A stretch of 64,000 nt of DNA from Asticcacaulis solisilvae (GCF_017875235.1 NZ_JAGGMI010000001.1:434001-498000); one strand, 5' to 3'. Numbered from the stretch's first letter, positions 1 through 9,301 are shown. The notes: generated by a model not told the origin, from the sequence alone. Made by a program: numbers and translations.

Positions 1-1026
1 ATGGTGATCCGACAACACGCTGATCGAGCCAAGCGGCGAGGTCTCGGTCATGCCCCATGCATGAACGGTCAGGGCTTTGTGGGCATTGAACCGCTCGATC
101 AGGGTCTGCGGACACGCCGCGCCGCCGATGACGACGCGGCTCATCGGCGCGATCGACTGCCCGGCCTGGTCGGCGTGATTCAGCAGGTTCAGCCAGATGG
201 TCGGCACCCCGGCGCCGATACTGACCTTTTCACCGTGAATGACCTCCAGCAGACCCGGCCCGTCCAGCCGCGGCCCCGGCAGGACCAGCTTGGCGCCGAC
301 CTGAGCCGCCGCATAGGGCACGCACCAGGCATTGACGTGGAACATCGGCACAACCGGCAGGACGCACTCACCCGGCGCGATGCCGAACAGGCCCGGCTGG
401 TTGACGCCCATGGCGTGCAGCACGGTCGAACGGTGCGAATAGAGAACACCCTTTGGATTGCCTGTCGTCCCGGATGTGTAGCACATGCCCGACGCCATGC
501 GCTCGTCGAACTGCGGCCAGTCATAAAGGTCACTTTCCGGGGCGAGCAGATCTTCGTAGCACAGCGCGTCCGGAAAACCTTCCGGCATGTGGGCGCGGTC
601 GCACATGAAGACGACGCCGCGCAGTTGCGGCAGGTGCGGACGCAGTCCTTTGACCAGCGGCGCAAAGCACGCATCGGCGAACAGGTAACGCGACTGGGCG
701 TCATTCAGGATGAAGACGAGCTGTTCGGGAAACAGGCGCGGATTGACCGTATGCAGGACCAGCCCGACGCCCGGCACGCCGAAATACATTTCGAAATGGC
801 GGTGATTGTTCCACGCCAGGGTCGATATCCGATCGCCCGCCGTCACGTTCAGCCGCGACAGGGCGTTGGCCAGTTTGCGCGTCCGCTGGGCGGCCTCCGC
901 ATAGCCATAGCGGTTGAGGCTCGAATCCTCGTTGCGCGACACGATCTCCGTGTCGCGGTGATACTTCGCCGCATATTCCAGAATTCCGGAGATAAGCAGC
1001 GGCGCATCCATCATCAGGCCGTGCAT
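1..1026 (-). CDS. Acyl-CoA ligase (AMP-binding family), 3' end beyond window
   Basis: The first 342 residues of an acyl-adenylate-forming enzyme, read from an ATG at 1026 toward the left edge; the C-terminal part lies outside the window. The P-loop-like signature YTSGTTGNPKG is at about residues 183-193, and the WGMTET motif that contacts adenylate is at about 324-329. Such enzymes activate a carboxylic acid with ATP and transfer it to CoA in the cytoplasm. The overall sequence (YAAKYHRDTEIVSR near the N-terminus, PMFHVNAWCVPY around the substrate pocket) resembles medium/long-chain fatty acyl-CoA ligases of alphaproteobacteria. The chain length preferred cannot be read from the sequence. It is divergent from the propeller gene starting at 1263. 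Confidence 0.9.
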   Translation of the reverse strand, partial: MHGLMMDAPLLISGILEYAAKYHRDTEIVSRNEDSSLNRYGYAEAAQRTRKLANALSRLNVTAGDRISTLAWNNHRHFEMYFGVPGVGLVLHTVNPRLFPEQLVFILNDAQSRYLFADACFAPLVKGLRPHLPQLRGVVFMCDRAHMPEGFPDALCYEDLLAPESDLYDWPQFDERMASGMCYTSGTTGNPKGVLYSHRSTVLHAMGVNQPGLFGIAPGECVLPVVPMFHVNAWCVPYAAAQVGAKLVLPGPRLDGPGLLEVIHGEKVSIGAGVPTIWLNLLNHADQAGQSIAPMSRVVIGGAACPQTLIERFNAHKALTVHAWGMTETSPLGSISVLSDHH

Positions 1027-1262
1027 GGCGTTTCCCTGTGTTTAAGCGCTCATGAGCGGCGCATTTTCGTTAACGGCAGGAAAGCCGAAATTTCCGTTCA
1101 CGTCAAGTTTCGTACGGATCACATGTCAGCGCTGACGCATCCGGCGCACGGCCGCCGCAAAGCCCGCGAACCCGACACAACATTTCCGCCGGCGCGACAC
1201 ATGCGAAATACGAAAGCCATCCGCGCGACCGAGGGTTTCGGCAGAGACCGAGAGGAGCGTAC

Positions 1263-2213
1263 ATGTTCGAGTTCATCGGCGGGTTCCGGACCGCCAGACA
1301 ACCCCAGCCACACCCATCGCCACGACTGAATCAGGCCTGCCTGATTTCGTTGTGCAACACCCTGCCGGGCCAACCCCACATGCTGGTCGTCGCGGCGGAC
1401 GGAACCGTAACGCCCATCACTTTTGACGGCCGGGTAACGGGCGCCACCGGCTTCGTCGTCGGGGCTGGGCACGTGACCGTCGCCATTCAGTCGAACCGCC
1501 GCAGCGCCATTGCCCGTCTCGACTCCAGCTTTCGCACCCGCCGGATCGTCTACCCCAAGGGCCTGTCGGATACCCACGGCCTGATCGACGCCGGCTATGC
1601 CCTCTATGCCGTTTCAACCGGTACGGACGGCGTCCTGCGGTTGTGGCCCGACCTCAACCGTTACGAAATGCTTCAGCCCTTTCCGACCGCCGGCGAAGAC
1701 GCCCACCACATCAATGATATCTGCCGTCATCGCGGCGACATCGTCTTTTCGATGTTCGGCGCCCGACGCAGGTACGGCCTTCGCAACGGCACACTAATGA
1801 GCCTCAATGACGGCAGCCCCTACTTTGACGGGCTAAGCGATCCGCACAGCGTTACCTCGGACGGCGACAGCCTTTATGTGCTGGAATCAATGACAGGTAC
1901 GCTCTACCGCATCGGGGACGACGGCTTTGAGAAGGTCCTGTCGGTGCTGGGCTATGCGCGTGGCCTGTGCATCACCAGCGACCACTTCATCATCGGCATC
2001 AGCGCTCAGCGCGGCAAGAGCCGCCTCAGCGCCGTCCGCCGCAAGGAACGGCTGCTGCCCGATCCGGACATGGCGTCGCAAGTTTCGGGCTGCGGGCTCT
2101 ATGTCTGCGACCGCGCAAACGGCGGCTACAGCTTCATCGACCTGACGGCCTATGGCTCGGAAATCTACCAGCTCGCCGCCCTGCCCGCGCAGTTTGCCAG
2201 GGGCGCGGCATGA
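1263..2213 (+). CDS. Hypothetical beta-propeller-like protein coupled to a glycosyltransferase
   Basis: A 316-residue protein with no signal peptide and no membrane segment. A GAGGAG ribosome-binding sequence at 1252-1257 supports the ATG at 1263. The sequence is built from short repeating strands with motifs such as DAHHINDI, DPHSVTSDGDSLYVLES and GTLYRIGDDG, the style of NHL/SMP-30-like or DUF4915-like beta-propellers. The last codons overlap the next start (ATGA), so it is translated together with the family 2 glycosyltransferase, suggesting a shared role in surface glycan or glycoprotein assembly. I do not recognise a precise family and infer no reaction. DUF4915 membership is a guess from pattern only. 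Confidence 0.75.
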   Translation: MFEFIGGFRTARQPQPHPSPRLNQACLISLCNTLPGQPHMLVVAADGTVTPITFDGRVTGATGFVVGAGHVTVAIQSNRRSAIARLDSSFRTRRIVYPKGLSDTHGLIDAGYALYAVSTGTDGVLRLWPDLNRYEMLQPFPTAGEDAHHINDICRHRGDIVFSMFGARRRYGLRNGTLMSLNDGSPYFDGLSDPHSVTSDGDSLYVLESMTGTLYRIGDDGFEKVLSVLGYARGLCITSDHFIIGISAQRGKSRLSAVRRKERLLPDPDMASQVSGCGLYVCDRANGGYSFIDLTAYGSEIYQLAALPAQFARGAA

Positions 2214-3043
2214 CCGAGACCCTGACCGCCGTCGTCGTTACCTATAACAGCGCAGCCGTCCTGCCAGCGTGCCTGACGGCCCTGCACCGCGCCGGCGTCC
2301 GCGCCATCGTCGTCGACAACGGATCGACGGACGACAGCGCCGTCATTGCCGCCGCCATGGGCGCAATCGTCATCCGCAATCGCCGCAATCTTGGCTATGG
2401 CCGCGCCAACAATATCGGCGTGCGGGCGGCGACCACGGAACACGTACTGATCTGCAATCCGGACGCGACCGTCTCGCCCGAAGCTGTCTCAGCATTGCTG
2501 GAGGCCGCGACGACCTACCCCGAAGCCGGGCTCTACGCGCCGCGCATCATCGAGCCCGACGGCCGCGAATATTTCAAGACCGGCGGCTTCCTCAATCCGG
2601 GTCCCAAGGCCAGCGAAAGCCCGGTGGGCGACGTCTGTACGCTGATGGTCCAGGGATCATGCCTGATGATGCGGCGCGACCTCTTCCTCGACATGGGCGG
2701 CTTCGACGAGAACATCTTCCTCTATTACGAAGACGACGATCTGTGCCGGCGCCTAAGCGACCGCAAACGCGCCATAGTCTATGTCGCGGCGGCACGGGTC
2801 TGGCATTTGCGCGGCGGGTCGTCGGCGCTGAGCCCTGGTCTGATCGCGCTTTGCCGCTATCATCAGTCGTGGTCGAAGGTCTATATCGCGCGTAAATACG
2901 GCCTGCCCTCGCCTGCCCTGGCGCTGATGGCGGTCAATGCGGTGAAATATGTCGGTGCGTTACTCTCCGGCAATTCCGCCCGGCAGGAGCGTTACAGTGG
3001 TTCCTTCCGGGGCGCCGCCGCCGCGCTGCGGTCGGAGGTTTAA
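2210..3043 (+). CDS. Family 2 glycosyltransferase, rhamnosyltransferase-like
   Basis: A 277-residue GT-A glycosyltransferase. The start is the ATG at 2210, which overlaps the preceding stop as ATGA; a longer frame reading upstream is only a shadow inside the previous gene. Visible GT2 landmarks are AVVVTYNS at the N-terminus, VVDNGSTDDS, NLGYGRANNIG, the metal-binding-like NPDATV (the DxD position), and GGFDENIFLYYEDDDLCRRL, which holds the catalytic-base region. This arrangement matches the WbbL/RfbN-type rhamnosyltransferases that build surface polysaccharide from nucleotide sugars on the cytoplasmic face. The donor sugar cannot be told from the sequence. A fold-back repeat follows the stop codon. 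Confidence 0.88.
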   Translation: MTETLTAVVVTYNSAAVLPACLTALHRAGVRAIVVDNGSTDDSAVIAAAMGAIVIRNRRNLGYGRANNIGVRAATTEHVLICNPDATVSPEAVSALLEAATTYPEAGLYAPRIIEPDGREYFKTGGFLNPGPKASESPVGDVCTLMVQGSCLMMRRDLFLDMGGFDENIFLYYEDDDLCRRLSDRKRAIVYVAAARVWHLRGGSSALSPGLIALCRYHQSWSKVYIARKYGLPSPALALMAVNAVKYVGALLSGNSARQERYSGSFRGAAAALRSEV

Positions 3044-3044
3044 A

Positions 3045-3276
3045 GGCCCCCACCACCACGCCCCTTCGGGTCGCGGTCCCCCTCCCCGTTCGCTTCATTG
3101 CGCTGAAACCACGAGACGCTCTCAGGGAGGAATAAGACTCTCCGTCACTCCTCCCTACGAGCGGCTCACACGTTCAGCGCAATGAAGCAAGTGGGGAGGT
3201 CGGGTGAGCGTAGCCGGGATATAGTCCCGGCAAGCGCAAGACGGCGCGCCCAGCGCTAGATGTGGTGGTGGGGGCC
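3045..3276. repeat. Fold-back element with nested inverted repeats
   Basis: A 232-bp intergenic element between two convergent genes. Its ends are a perfect 15-bp inverted repeat (GGCCCCCACCACCAC at 3045-3059 and its complement at 3262-3276). Inside lies a second perfect inverted repeat of 16 bp (3092-3107 and 3173-3188), and within that a GGGAGG/CCTCCC pair. No reading frame is supported. It may be a non-autonomous repeat (MITE-like or REP-cluster) and could also act as a bidirectional terminator. Confidence 0.75.
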
Positions 3277-3280
3277 AATT

Positions 3281-3958
3281 TTAACCGAACACCGCCTTTA
3301 AAATCTGGCTGCCGCGCTTGGCCGGGCTGCGGCGGATAGCGGCTTCCTCGACACCGATATAGTGGAACAGCCCGGTCAAGGCATAGGTCACCGCATACTT
3401 GCCGAGATAGGTCTTGGCGTCGGTCTTGACGAAGCTCTGCAGGTTGTTGCGCTTTACGGCACGGTCGAAATAGGTCACAGCACCCGCCGACTGCAGCGCA
3501 TTCTCGACGATCGGCGTAAAGGCCGTCGTCAGGCGCGGCGTGGTCGTCTTTTGCAGATACTGCGTCCCGGCCGTCGGTGCACCGGTGATGATGCTGACGG
3601 CGTCCTTGATGGTCATCGAGGTAATGGCATCGTGGAACAGGTCACGCGCCAGAGGCGCCGCCTGCTCGGCACCCCGATTGATGCGCAGGTGCAGTTCATC
3701 GAAAACACCAGACAAGCCCAGTGGCTTGGCCAGCTTCTGCGCATTAGCCAAGGTCTTCGGCAAGGGAATGCGGACGAGCGAGTCGCCCCAATAGCCGTCA
3801 GTCTTGCCGAGCCTGGTCACCGAGGCGACCGTGCCGTCATTGAGCATCTGGCGCAGGGCCGACTGCGCCTGTTTGTCGCCGATGGCGGCCACGGCTTCGC
3901 CCCACGCCGCCGTCCCCGCCAAGCCAGTCAGGCCCGCAACCAGTGTCCGCCGATCCAT
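3281..3958 (-). CDS. DUF4197 family exported protein
   Basis: A 225-residue protein of the DUF4197 family, recognised from LxxMLNDGTVASVTRLGKTDGYWGDSLVRIPLP, the segment INRGAEQAAPLA, MTIKDAVSIITGAPTAGTQYLQ and the C-terminal ALTGLFHYIGVEE. The function of this family is not established. The ATG at 3958 is chosen because AGGGGA lies about 7 bases upstream. The N-terminus MDRRTLVAGLTGLAG has twin arginines and a hydrophobic stretch ending near AVAA, consistent with Tat-type export to the periplasm. It lies downstream of ilvD on the same strand, separated by about 57 bp, so it may be co-transcribed with it, but no functional link is evident. Confidence 0.85.
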   Translation of the reverse strand: MDRRTLVAGLTGLAGTAAWGEAVAAIGDKQAQSALRQMLNDGTVASVTRLGKTDGYWGDSLVRIPLPKTLANAQKLAKPLGLSGVFDELHLRINRGAEQAAPLARDLFHDAITSMTIKDAVSIITGAPTAGTQYLQKTTTPRLTTAFTPIVENALQSAGAVTYFDRAVKRNNLQSFVKTDAKTYLGKYAVTYALTGLFHYIGVEEAAIRRSPAKRGSQILKAVFG

Positions 3959-4015
3959 CGCCAATTCCCCTGTTCAGGGAATAACCTACCGCAAAGCCCC
4001 GGCTTAGCAAGCTGG

Positions 4016-5881
4016 TTAATGCTCGAGCTGGCTCAAGTCCCGCACAGCGCCGGTGTCGGCCGAGGTCACCAGAGCCGCATAAGCCTTGAGCGCAGCGGAG
4101 ACCGTGCGCTTGCGGTCGTGCGGCGTGTAAGCCGCCTTGCCCCGATGCTCTTCGGCGGCACGGCGCTCGGCCATTTCGCGGTCGGAGATCGCCAGGTGGA
4201 TGGTCCGCGCCGGGATGTCGATTTCGATCGTATCGCCGTCCTTGACGAGCGCGATCAGGCCGCCCGACGCCGCTTCCGGCGAAACGTGGCCGATCGACAG
4301 GCCCGACGTGCCGCCCGAAAAACGCCCGTCGGTCAAAAGCGCGCACGCCTTGCCCAGACCCTTCGACTTCAGATAGGTCGTCGGATAGAGCATTTCCTGC
4401 ATGCCCGGGCCGCCCTTGGGGCCTTCGTAGCGGATGACGACGACGTCGCCTTCCTTGATCTTGTTGGTCAGGACGGCCGAGACCGCCTCGTCCTGGCTTT
4501 CGAACACCTTGGCCGTGCCGTTAAAGCGCCAGATCGACTCATCGACGCCGGCCGTCTTCACGATGCAGCCCTTTTCGGCGATATTGCCGTAGAGCACGGC
4601 CAGGCCGCCGTCCTTGGTAAAGGCGTTTTCCTTCGAACGGATCACGCCGCCGACGCGGTCGCGGTCCAGTTCGTCCCAGCGGCGCTCCTGCGAGAAGGCC
4701 TGGGTGGTGCGCACGCCGCCCGGCGCCGCCTTGAAGAACTCGGTGACCTCTTCGTCATTGGTCTGGCGGATGTCCCAATAGCTGAGCGCGTGGCCGAGCG
4801 TCGGCGCATGGACCGTCTTGGCGTTGGTGTCGAGCAGACCGCCGCGCGCCAGTTCACCCAGGATACCCATGATGCCGCCGGCGCGGTGGACGTCTTCGAT
4901 GTGGACATTCTGGACTGCCGGCGCGACCTTGCAGACGCACGGCGTGACTCGCGAAATCCGGTCGATATCGGCCATGGTGAAATCGACGCCGGCTTCCTGC
5001 GCCGCCGCCAGGATGTGCAGCACGGTATTGGTCGAACCGCCCATGGCCACATCCAGCGCCATGGCGTTCTCGAACGCTGCCTTGGTGCAGATCGCGCGCG
5101 GCAGGACGGATGTGTCGTCCTTTTCATAGTAGCGCTTGGTGATGTCGACGATCAGCTTGCCAGCGTTCTTGAACAGCGCTTCGCGGTCGGCGTGGGTGGC
5201 CAGCGTCGTGCCGTTGCCGGGCAGAGACAGGCCCAGCGCCTCGGTCAGGCAGTTCATCGAATTGGCGGTGAACATGCCCGAACACGAGCCGCAGGTCGGA
5301 CACGCGGCTTCTTCGACGGCCTGGACCTGGGCGTCCGAAATGCGGTCGTCGCCGGCCTGCATCATGGCGTCGACCAGGTCGAGCTTGTGCGTCTTTTGCG
5401 CGCCATCAGCGTCCGGCCACACGACCTTGCCGGCTTCCATTGGGCCACCCGAGACGAAGACGACCGGGATGTTGATCCGCATGGCCGCCATCAGCATGCC
5501 CGGCGTGATCTTGTCGCAGTTTGAGATACAGACCATGGCGTCGGCGCAGTGCGCATTGACCATGTATTCGACGCTGTCGGCGATCAGGTCGCGCGACGGC
5601 AGGGAATAGAGCATGCCGCCGTGGCCCATGGCGATGCCGTCATCGACCGCGATGGTGTTGAACTCTTTCGCCACACCGCCGGCGGCTTCGATTTCGCGCG
5701 CCACCAGCTGGCCCAGGTCCTTGAGGTGGACGTGGCCGGGCACGAACTGGGTGAAGGAGTTGACGACGGCGATGATCGGCTTCTGGAAGTCGGCTTCCTT
5801 CATGCCGGTCGCCCGCCATAGCGCCCGCGCGCCCGCCATGTTACGGCCGGCTGTGGTGGTACGGGAACGATAGGTAGGCAT
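4016..5881 (-). CDS. ilvD: Dihydroxy-acid dehydratase IlvD
   Basis: A full-length 621-residue enzyme (E. coli IlvD is 616 residues) that dehydrates 2,3-dihydroxy-isovalerate and its methyl homologue to the 2-oxo acids in valine, leucine and isoleucine synthesis. The N-terminus is very close to the E. coli protein. Fe-S ligand motifs are CISNCDK (Cys122) and [16 protein letters not shown] (Cys197, Cys200 region); the [11 protein letters not shown] metal-binding segment is at about 80-90. The C-terminal swivelling domain carries GRFSGGTSG, whose first Ser is the proposed catalytic base. It is not in the ilv-leu operon, but 1.7 kb away and transcribed the opposite way, whereas a separate copy of only its C-terminal domain is in that operon. 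Confidence 0.98.
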   Translation of the reverse strand: MPTYRSRTTTAGRNMAGARALWRATGMKEADFQKPIIAVVNSFTQFVPGHVHLKDLGQLVAREIEAAGGVAKEFNTIAVDDGIAMGHGGMLYSLPSRDLIADSVEYMVNAHCADAMVCISNCDKITPGMLMAAMRINIPVVFVSGGPMEAGKVVWPDADGAQKTHKLDLVDAMMQAGDDRISDAQVQAVEEAACPTCGSCSGMFTANSMNCLTEALGLSLPGNGTTLATHADREALFKNAGKLIVDITKRYYEKDDTSVLPRAICTKAAFENAMALDVAMGGSTNTVLHILAAAQEAGVDFTMADIDRISRVTPCVCKVAPAVQNVHIEDVHRAGGIMGILGELARGGLLDTNAKTVHAPTLGHALSYWDIRQTNDEEVTEFFKAAPGGVRTTQAFSQERRWDELDRDRVGGVIRSKENAFTKDGGLAVLYGNIAEKGCIVKTAGVDESIWRFNGTAKVFESQDEAVSAVLTNKIKEGDVVVIRYEGPKGGPGMQEMLYPTTYLKSKGLGKACALLTDGRFSGGTSGLSIGHVSPEAASGGLIALVKDGDTIEIDIPARTIHLAISDREMAERRAAEEHRGKAAYTPHDRKRTVSAALKAYAALVTSADTGAVRDLSQLEH

Positions 5882-5919
5882 GGGGTGAAACCTTATGAAC
5901 TAGAATTGAGTGAGTTTAC

Positions 5920-5974
5920 TTCCTTCCCCGTTTACGGGGAAGGTGTCGGCGCTTTAGCGGCGACGGAAGGGGGG
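5920..5974 (+). repeat. REP-like palindromic unit (copy 1a)
   Basis: Unit structure: a 20-22 bp palindrome of the form CCTTCCCCGT-TT-ACGGGGAAGG, then GTG, a short variable hairpin, and GACGGAAGGGGG. Here the variable hairpin is GTCGGCGC/GCGGCGAC. It faces copy 1b as an inverted pair upstream of ilvD. Confidence 0.8.
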
Positions 5975-5994
5975 AAGCGGTAGTTCAGCGAACG

Positions 5995-6051
5995 CCCCTT
6001 CCGTCATCTCGCCAAGGCTCGATGCCACCTTCCCCGTAAACGGGGAAGGAA
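5995..6051 (-). repeat. REP-like palindromic unit (copy 1b)
   Basis: Inverted partner of the unit at 5920-5974, beginning with CCCCTTCCGTC and ending with the CCTTCCCCGT/ACGGGGAAGG palindrome. The two units together form a BIME-like composite between ilvD and the esterase gene. Confidence 0.8.
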
Positions 6052-6069
6052 TAATTTTCGTCATGACGG

Positions 6070-7050
6070 TCATTTCTGATCCCGCCAGATCCAGCGCAGG
6101 ATGTCGGGCAGCAGCGCGCCGCCGTGCTGGTCGGAATGCGCGCCATCGCCCCAGACATATTTCAGGTCGTAGCGATGTGGCCCCAGGTCCCACTTGTCGG
6201 CGTTGGCATTGGCCCATTCGATTGACTTGACCATCTGCTGGTTGGCCAGGAACCAGTTGCCGTGTTCGTTGTCGAGGTCGTTCGAGCCATCCTGGATAAA
6301 GATGCGTAAGGGGCGGATCTTCGACTTGCGGATCACGCCCGGATAGATGTCTCCGCCCGGCACAAACGGCGTCGTCGCCGTCGCGGGCTTATAGCCAATC
6401 GACGTGTACGAGCCGATGATGCTGATGACATTGCCGAAGGCTTCCGGATGGTTCCAGGCCGTCGTGAATGAGGCAATGGCACCCGACGATGTCCCGCCGA
6501 TCACACGGCGCTTTGGGTCCGACGTAAAGGCATAGCTCTTCGCGACGTGCGGCAGCAGCTCTTCGGTCAGCATGCGCGCATAGGTGTCCGACAGCGCGTC
6601 GTACTCTTCGGCGCGGTGGTTCGGATTGCTCATGCCCAGATTGTCGGGATAGGTCGCACTGGTATTGCCCGGCGTGACGAAGACACCGAGCGTCTTCGGT
6701 ATCTCGCCCTTGGCGATCAGGTTATCGAGCACGTTCTGAACGCGCAGCGAACCGTTCGGATTGGTCGCGCGCTGGCCATCCTGAAACACCAGCAGGTTCG
6801 GCGGCGTCTTGGCGTCATAGCCCGCCGGCACATAGATCCAGTAGCGGCGGACCGTATCGGGTATCAGTTTCGAATGAAACTCGAACGGCCCTTCCAGCCG
6901 GCCATGCTTTATATCCGCCTGGACCAGAGAGTCGGCCGTGAGCGGATAATCGCCCGTCTTGCGCTCCTGCGCCATGACAGGCACGGCCATGCACAACGCA
7001 AACAAGGCTGCAGCACAGGTCAAACGAAAGGTGGCAATGGGTGCGAGCAT
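6070..7050 (-). CDS. Secreted alpha/beta-hydrolase esterase (Fes/esterase-D-like)
   Basis: A 326-residue exported hydrolase. The ATG at 7050 gives a clean signal peptide (LTCAAALFALCMAVPVMAQ); a GTG at 7080 would add ten residues. The putative esterase fold is seen from RRYWIYVPAGYD, LLVFQDGQ, and the nucleophile elbow GGTSSG (Ser in G-x-S-x-G context) after RRVIGG; the acid is probably in FIQDGSNDLDN and the His in GDGAHSDQHGG near the C-terminus. Relatives include enterochelin esterases and carbohydrate (feruloyl/acetyl) esterases. A role in removing acyl groups from plant polysaccharide is plausible but not shown by the neighbours, which are amino acid genes. Confidence 0.85.
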   Translation of the reverse strand: MLAPIATFRLTCAAALFALCMAVPVMAQERKTGDYPLTADSLVQADIKHGRLEGPFEFHSKLIPDTVRRYWIYVPAGYDAKTPPNLLVFQDGQRATNPNGSLRVQNVLDNLIAKGEIPKTLGVFVTPGNTSATYPDNLGMSNPNHRAEEYDALSDTYARMLTEELLPHVAKSYAFTSDPKRRVIGGTSSGAIASFTTAWNHPEAFGNVISIIGSYTSIGYKPATATTPFVPGGDIYPGVIRKSKIRPLRIFIQDGSNDLDNEHGNWFLANQQMVKSIEWANANADKWDLGPHRYDLKYVWGDGAHSDQHGGALLPDILRWIWRDQK

Positions 7051-7273
7051 GCCCTTATGATAGTCGTCGCCTGCGTTCACGCAAGCACCCGCCGGATCGT
7101 ATCATTTTCAACGAGGGCAGAACCTTTCCAGATTCGCCGGAGTCTGGCGGCGTTTTGCGGCAATTGCCGTCCGGCAATGAAAAATAATTTCACAAACAAC
7201 GCTATATGGGAAAAATAATTTTGCTGCACCGCCGTAATATCTTGAATGTGCGGAAAATTTTTCCAAAATGCGT

Positions 7274-7302
7274 TTGCATTCGCACACTATTTGAGGTTAT
7301 AC
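7274..7302 (+). promoter_or_regulatory. Predicted sigma70-type promoter of the ilv-leu operon
   Basis: TTGCAT at 7274-7279 and TTATAC at 7297-7302, separated by 17 bases, in an AT-rich stretch that contrasts with its surroundings. Transcription would start near 7309, leaving about 35 bases before the leader peptide start. A small stem (AACGGC 7309-7314 / GCCGTT 7326-7331) would form at the extreme 5' end. Pattern match only. Confidence 0.5.
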
Positions 7303-7344
7303 AGTTGTAACGGCTTCGTGAGGAGGCCGTTTTGGAGCCCAATT

Positions 7345-7488
7345 ATGACTTCGGCGCAAGCCATTGCTATCGAAAACACCACGGCCAGGAACCTCAAGGT
7401 TCTGGGCATGGGCCTGTTTTCGTCGGCTGTCGTGATTAGCATCGTATCGCTTATTGGGGGCGTACTACGCCCCTTGATGGAGTGGTAG
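7345..7488 (+). CDS. Predicted ilv leader peptide (attenuation)
   Basis: A 47-codon reading frame with a GGAG ribosome-binding sequence (7334-7337) seven bases before its ATG. Residues 29-44 read VVISIVSLIGGVLRPL: ten of sixteen are Val, Ile or Leu, the end products of the downstream operon. Several use codons uncommon in such GC-rich genomes (GTA twice, CTA, CTT, TTG, ATT). The frame stops with TAG at 7486-7488, just before the alternative hairpins that end in an intrinsic terminator at 7528-7556. This is the layout of a classic ribosome-mediated attenuator; attenuation of ilvBN was reported in Caulobacter crescentus. The peptide is hydrophobic in its second half, so a small membrane protein is the alternative reading. 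Confidence 0.75.
   Translation: MTSAQAIAIENTTARNLKVLGMGLFSSAVVISIVSLIGGVLRPLMEW
7457..7473 (+). promoter_or_regulatory. Leader hairpin within the control codons
   Basis: GGGGCG (7457-7462), loop TACTA, CGCCCC (7468-7473): a perfect 6-bp stem, extendable by one G-T pair, lying over the Gly-Gly-Val-Leu-Arg-Pro codons of the leader peptide. It would be the first stem of the attenuator, disrupted by a translating or stalled ribosome. Confidence 0.6.
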
Positions 7489-7537
7489 CGAAGGGCTGAC
7501 CCCACGCTTTTGAGGATGAAACATCCTCCCGCTCCGT
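7477..7537 (+). promoter_or_regulatory. Predicted antiterminator pairing
   Basis: ATGGAGTGG (7477-7485, the last three codons of the leader) can pair over nine bases (two of them G-T) with CCGCTCCGT (7529-7537), the 5' arm of the terminator. A ribosome that reaches the TAG at 7486 would cover the first strand and let the terminator form; one stalled upstream at Val/Ile/Leu codons would leave it free. A separate local hairpin, GAGGATG-AAA-CATCCTC (7512-7528), lies between. Confidence 0.55.
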
Positions 7538-7556
7538 AAAACGGGCGGGATTTTTT
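7528..7556 (+). terminator. Intrinsic terminator of the ilv attenuator
   Basis: CCCGC-T-CCGT (7528-7537), loop AAA, ACGG-GCGGG (7541-7549), a nine-pair stem with one bulged T, followed by ATTTTTT. It lies between the leader peptide and the first structural gene, so termination here would control the whole operon. Confidence 0.8.
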
Positions 7557-7613
7557 CGCACATCTCGATATCCGCCCGAACTGACCTGAACACACCAACC
7601 AGAGACAAGGCAA

Positions 7614-8180
7614 ATGAGCGTCCTGACCCAGTTCGATAAAGCTCCCGTCATGAAAGCCCAGAGCGGCTTCGCCATCCTGCATGGCACCTTCGCGCCGGAA
7701 GGCTGCGTGGTTCGTCTCGGCGACTTTATTACGGAAGTGTTCGACGGCCCGGCGCGTGTCTTCTCGGCCGCCGGCGATGCCTTGGAAGCGATTGCCAAGG
7801 GCCGCATCCGCGATTGCGACATCCTGATCATCCGCAATGACGCCCGCGACGCCGACCTGTTCGCGACCGGCGGCGTGGCCAGCGTCGCTTCGGCCCTGCA
7901 GGCCTCGGGCCTGGACCGCGTCACCATCATCACCGACGGCCGCATCGGCTCAGGGACTGTCGGCGCCGCCATCGGCAATGTCGCGCCGTCGGCCGCTGAC
8001 GGCGGGCCGATCGCCTATGCCCAGGACGACGATATCATCCATATCGACATCGCCGGCCGCAGAATCGACATCATGGCGGATATAGACATCCGCCGCGGCG
8101 CTCGCCAAAAGAAGGCTGGCGCGAAAATGTTCGGCGCGGCTGCCGAACGCTACGCATCCATGATTTCAACAGGCGCCTAA
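7614..8180 (+). CDS. Free-standing IlvD/Edd C-terminal domain protein
   Basis: A 188-residue protein that aligns along most of its length with only the C-terminal swivelling domain of dihydroxy-acid dehydratase. Compare SGFAILHGTFAPEGCVVR, VFDGPARVFSAAGDALEAI, TDGRIGSGTVGAAIGNVAP and GGPIAYAQDDDIIHIDI with the matching stretches of the IlvD encoded at 4016-5881. The whole N-terminal Fe-S domain is absent, and at the catalytic motif GRFSGGTSG it has GRIGSGTVG, so the proposed base Ser is Gly. It is therefore unlikely to be a dehydratase by itself. It is the first gene after the attenuator, 37 bp before ilvC, so it is expressed with the pathway. A regulatory or partner role is possible; none is known to me. 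Confidence 0.85.
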   Translation: MSVLTQFDKAPVMKAQSGFAILHGTFAPEGCVVRLGDFITEVFDGPARVFSAAGDALEAIAKGRIRDCDILIIRNDARDADLFATGGVASVASALQASGLDRVTIITDGRIGSGTVGAAIGNVAPSAADGGPIAYAQDDDIIHIDIAGRRIDIMADIDIRRGARQKKAGAKMFGAAAERYASMISTGA

Positions 8181-8217
8181 TCGCGCCGTCTAACCTCTCA
8201 CGACCACGGAGACCATT

Positions 8218-9225
<1,008 letters not shown>

Positions 9226-9301
9226 CAGTCCACACCGCCGCAGGTGGCGGGCCTAGGCGGGTCCGCCACCACCTCTTTTCTGTCTGGAAGAGCTCTTTCA
9301 T

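Noticed and set aside
1..1329. A 442-codon plus-strand frame at the left edge
   Set aside because: Opposite the acyl-CoA ligase, whose AMP-binding signature is unmistakable on the minus strand.
3362..5524. A 720-codon open frame on the plus strand opposite ilvD
   Set aside because: It is antisense to DUF4197 and ilvD, which have clear family motifs; the composition (Arg, Gln, His, Asp rich) is typical of the reverse strand of a GC-rich gene.
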